Below, piece by piece: positions 62,040-64,000 of a DNA stretch of 64,000 bases. Where the stretch lies: the NCBI RefSeq assembly GCF_002099425.1, contig NW_018344185.1, positions 3,239,001-3,303,000 of the forward strand, in the 5' to 3' direction. Position 1 is the first letter of the stretch, and the number at the start of each line of letters is the position of its first letter. Source of the DNA: Phascolarctos cinereus. Lineage: Eukaryota; Chordata; Mammalia; Diprotodontia; Phascolarctidae. Position numbers and translations under genes: made by a program. The notes beneath the pieces were generated by a model, which ran no database searches, was not told where the DNA came from, and saw only the letters and a program-made list of their open reading frames with translations.

Positions 62040-63190
62040 GCACAGACTGTGGCCACTTTAAAGGAGTCCTTCTGGTCAATAATCCATCAATTAAGGGACT
62101 CTAATAGTACACATTGACGCAGCAGATTATCTAGCCTCTCAAGGACCAGTTGGACCTTGTCTTCAACTTAATGACTGGCGGATTATAAATCCAGCCATTG
62201 ACATGGCTTCATTCTTTCTTTTGCTGTTCCCTATGAGATAGCAGAGATAATTCTATTCAAACCCATATGGAAAAAAAATGCCTACAAAACAAAACGCTAC
62301 CTAACACTGCAATCAAAAAAGGAATAGCTTGAAACGTTGAAAAGCGCCTCACATCAAGAGAATTCGATGCAACCTTTTGCCTCCCTCTTTCTCCCTTGCC
62401 TTTCCCCTTTCATTGTGCTAAAACATGGTCATTTGTGGCTAGATCAGCACAAAGTACATGGATGTCAGAAACCTCTAATCCCTGTAAACACAACTGACAA
62501 AGGGAAGAGGGGAAGCCTCCTTGGAAATGTCCTTGTTTTCCAAGCATAAGTCAAACCCCTGATAGTTTAACATCATATTTCCCCCCTCTTAGTTAAGTTA
62601 ACAAATGGCTGCAGATGTGGAGTAAAGGCATATTATAAATCAGTCCTCTGGAGAGTAAGGGATGGACACTTAGGTGTCTGGGAGGGTTGTGGGGAGAGGA
62701 AGAGCTATCCTTCCTTTTGCTGTGTGTGCTTCTATCTGCCTTGAGTATTTCTTGGGCAGGGGGGAGGATTGTTTTAAAGATTGCATCTGGTAACTATTTA
62801 GGCGGAACGGCCCACAGGGAAAGAGTGTGTGGTTCGATGGGCTGCAATGGCTGGGGTGGTGATGCAGATACCAGGTGATGGACCACAGGGCAACTGGATG
62901 CTGGAATAAAGGCCCCCATGAATCTGCTGGCTCAGCAAGCTAGCCTCAGTCCTGGCCTGTGCTTCAGAACGACAGTGGACCAGGTTGTGAGCAGCTGTGT
63001 TACCTTGCTAGGGTCTATCTAGTCACAGCAATCATATCAGCCCCACTCTTAGGGTCAGGGGCCGAAGGGGGCCCTAACCAGGAAGGAGTCACTAAGGGAG
63101 GTGAGGAGGGAGTGAAGGAGGCCTGGCACCTGCCACATGATGCTCAAAAATCTTGAACCTCCCTTACAATCAGTGCTATGGGGTTAGCTG
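62040..63190. other. Repeat-poor unique block
   Basis: About 1.15 kb without identifiable repeats. GGATTATAAATCC at 62180-62192 is a near-palindrome of two GGATT(T)A half-sites. No exon recognised. Confidence 0.5.
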
Positions 63191-63197
63191 ACTGGGG

Positions 63198-63300
63198 CAG
63201 GGGTGGGGAATCTGCGGCCTCGAGGCTACACGTGGCCCTTTGACTGAATCCAAACTTCATCCCTGGATCCCCTTTTCCTTCCACACTTTTTATGTTTCAT
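63198..63300 (+). mobile_element. hAT-like element, left end only
   Basis: CAGGGGTGGGGAATCTGCGGCCTCGAGGC, then CACGTGGCCCTTTGACTGAATCC. The left terminus belongs to the same family as the palindromic MITE at 32194; the right terminus is missing and a polypyrimidine tract follows. Confidence 0.7.
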
Positions 63301-63309
63301 TGATGTTAT

Positions 63310-63402
63310 TCTTCCTTCCTTCCTTCCTTCCTTCCTTCCTTCCTTCCTTCCTTCCTTCCTTCCTTCTTCCTTCCTTCCTTTCCTTCCTTCCTTCCTTCCT
63401 TC

Positions 63403-63494
<92 letters not shown>

Positions 63495-63517
63495 TTCTTC
63501 CTTCCTTCCTTCCCCCC
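63310..63517. repeat. Polypyrimidine tract (TTCC)n-(CT)n
   Basis: About 208 consecutive C/T bases on the plus strand. Frames across it are artefacts. Confidence 0.99.
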
Positions 63518-63599
63518 ATTTCTCTTTTTCTTTATTTTAACATTGCTGTCACTTCCCAATGACTCTTAAAACACCTCCCCTATGCCCAACCATAGCCTC

Positions 63600-64000
63600 T
63601 CATTTGACTAATACACAATCCTCCTAATTAGACTGCTGGCTCCCAGTCTCCCTTCTCTCTAATCCATCCTCCACAGAGCTGCCCAAACAATCTTCCTAAC
63701 ACAACAAGGCTGACCAGGAAACTACTTTACCTCATCGTCTCCCAATTGGGATAAAATGCAAACGCTTTAGCTTGGTATTGAAAGCCCCTCACAGTCTCAC
63801 TTTAGCCTACCTTTCCATACTTATTGTTCATCATTCTGCTTGCTGTTTTCCAAATGTGACATTCTGTCTTCTGCCCCTGCAACTTTGCACAGGCCTTCCC
63901 CTCATCTAGAACACATTCCATTCTCACTTTTGCCTCTTAGAATCCCTAACTTCTTTCAATCAGTTTATTTTCTACCTTCTATGAGAAGCCTTTCCTGATT
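63600..64000 (+). mobile_element. L2 fragment, 3' UTR, running off the window
   Basis: CTAATTAGACTGCTGGCTCCC, AATCCATCCTCCACAGAGC, GCAACTTTGCACAGGCC, GAACACATTCCATTC, ATGAGAAGCCTTTCCTGATT in sense order. Confidence 0.88.

Noticed and set aside
63226-63569. Ser/Leu and Arg/Glu repeat frames
   Set aside because: Translated TTCC/CT repeat.

Overview
This is a non-coding, repeat-dense stretch of vertebrate nuclear DNA, almost certainly from a marsupial. The evidence is the repeat complement: an L1 with marsupial-type ORF1 and 5' end, tRNA-headed SINEs of the WSINE/WALLSI type, CORE-SINEs with an RTE-like tail (Mar1 type), many MIR-like CORE-SINEs, long L2 and L3/CR1 remnants, RTE pieces and an R4/Dong-clade LINE. 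The WSINE-type copies make an Australian marsupial my first guess, but I cannot fix the species. No host protein-coding exon, CpG island or intact RNA gene could be supported; long open frames are transposon fragments or translated simple repeats.

Layout. 1-5.1 kb: the 5' part of a minus-strand L1 inserted into a plus-strand L2, then a decayed R4/Dong LINE on the minus strand. 5-14.2 kb: SINEs and L2, with a young-looking WSINE (14-bp target duplication) and a Mar1 copy (11-bp duplication). 14.3-20.7 kb: sparse repeats, a hAT element, a polypyrimidine tract, a 7SL RNA pseudogene and a SINE split by a second hAT element. 20.7-26.1 kb: the most repeat-poor block, holding only simple repeats and unique sequence, the best place to look for conserved regulatory DNA. 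26.1-35.3 kb: nested layers (hAT in SINE, L1 in L2, WSINE and L1 in L3) and two L3 pieces facing each other. 35.4-42.3 kb: unique sequence, L2, Mar1, L1 3' end, and a LINE 3' end embedded in triplet repeats. 42.3-50.3 kb: an L1 fragment with a 14-bp duplication, then a long L2 into which an opposite-strand L2 has inserted, then L3 and L2 tails and microsatellites. 50.3-54.1 kb: an RTE remnant split by Mar1, an L3 split by L2, and an L1 endonuclease fragment. 54-64 kb: SINEs, a tRNA-Ile-like pseudogene, unique blocks, a third polypyrimidine tract and an L2 running off the end.

Nothing here acts together as a pathway. What the sequence records is a stratigraphy: L2, L3, R4/Dong and MIR-like SINEs are oldest; hAT elements cut into those SINEs; L1, Mar1 and WSINE insertions with recognisable target duplications are youngest. 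Nearly all L1 pieces lie on the minus strand, which would fit an intron of a plus-strand gene but does not prove it. Family names rest on recalled consensus sequences, and borders of old elements are accurate only to tens of bases.
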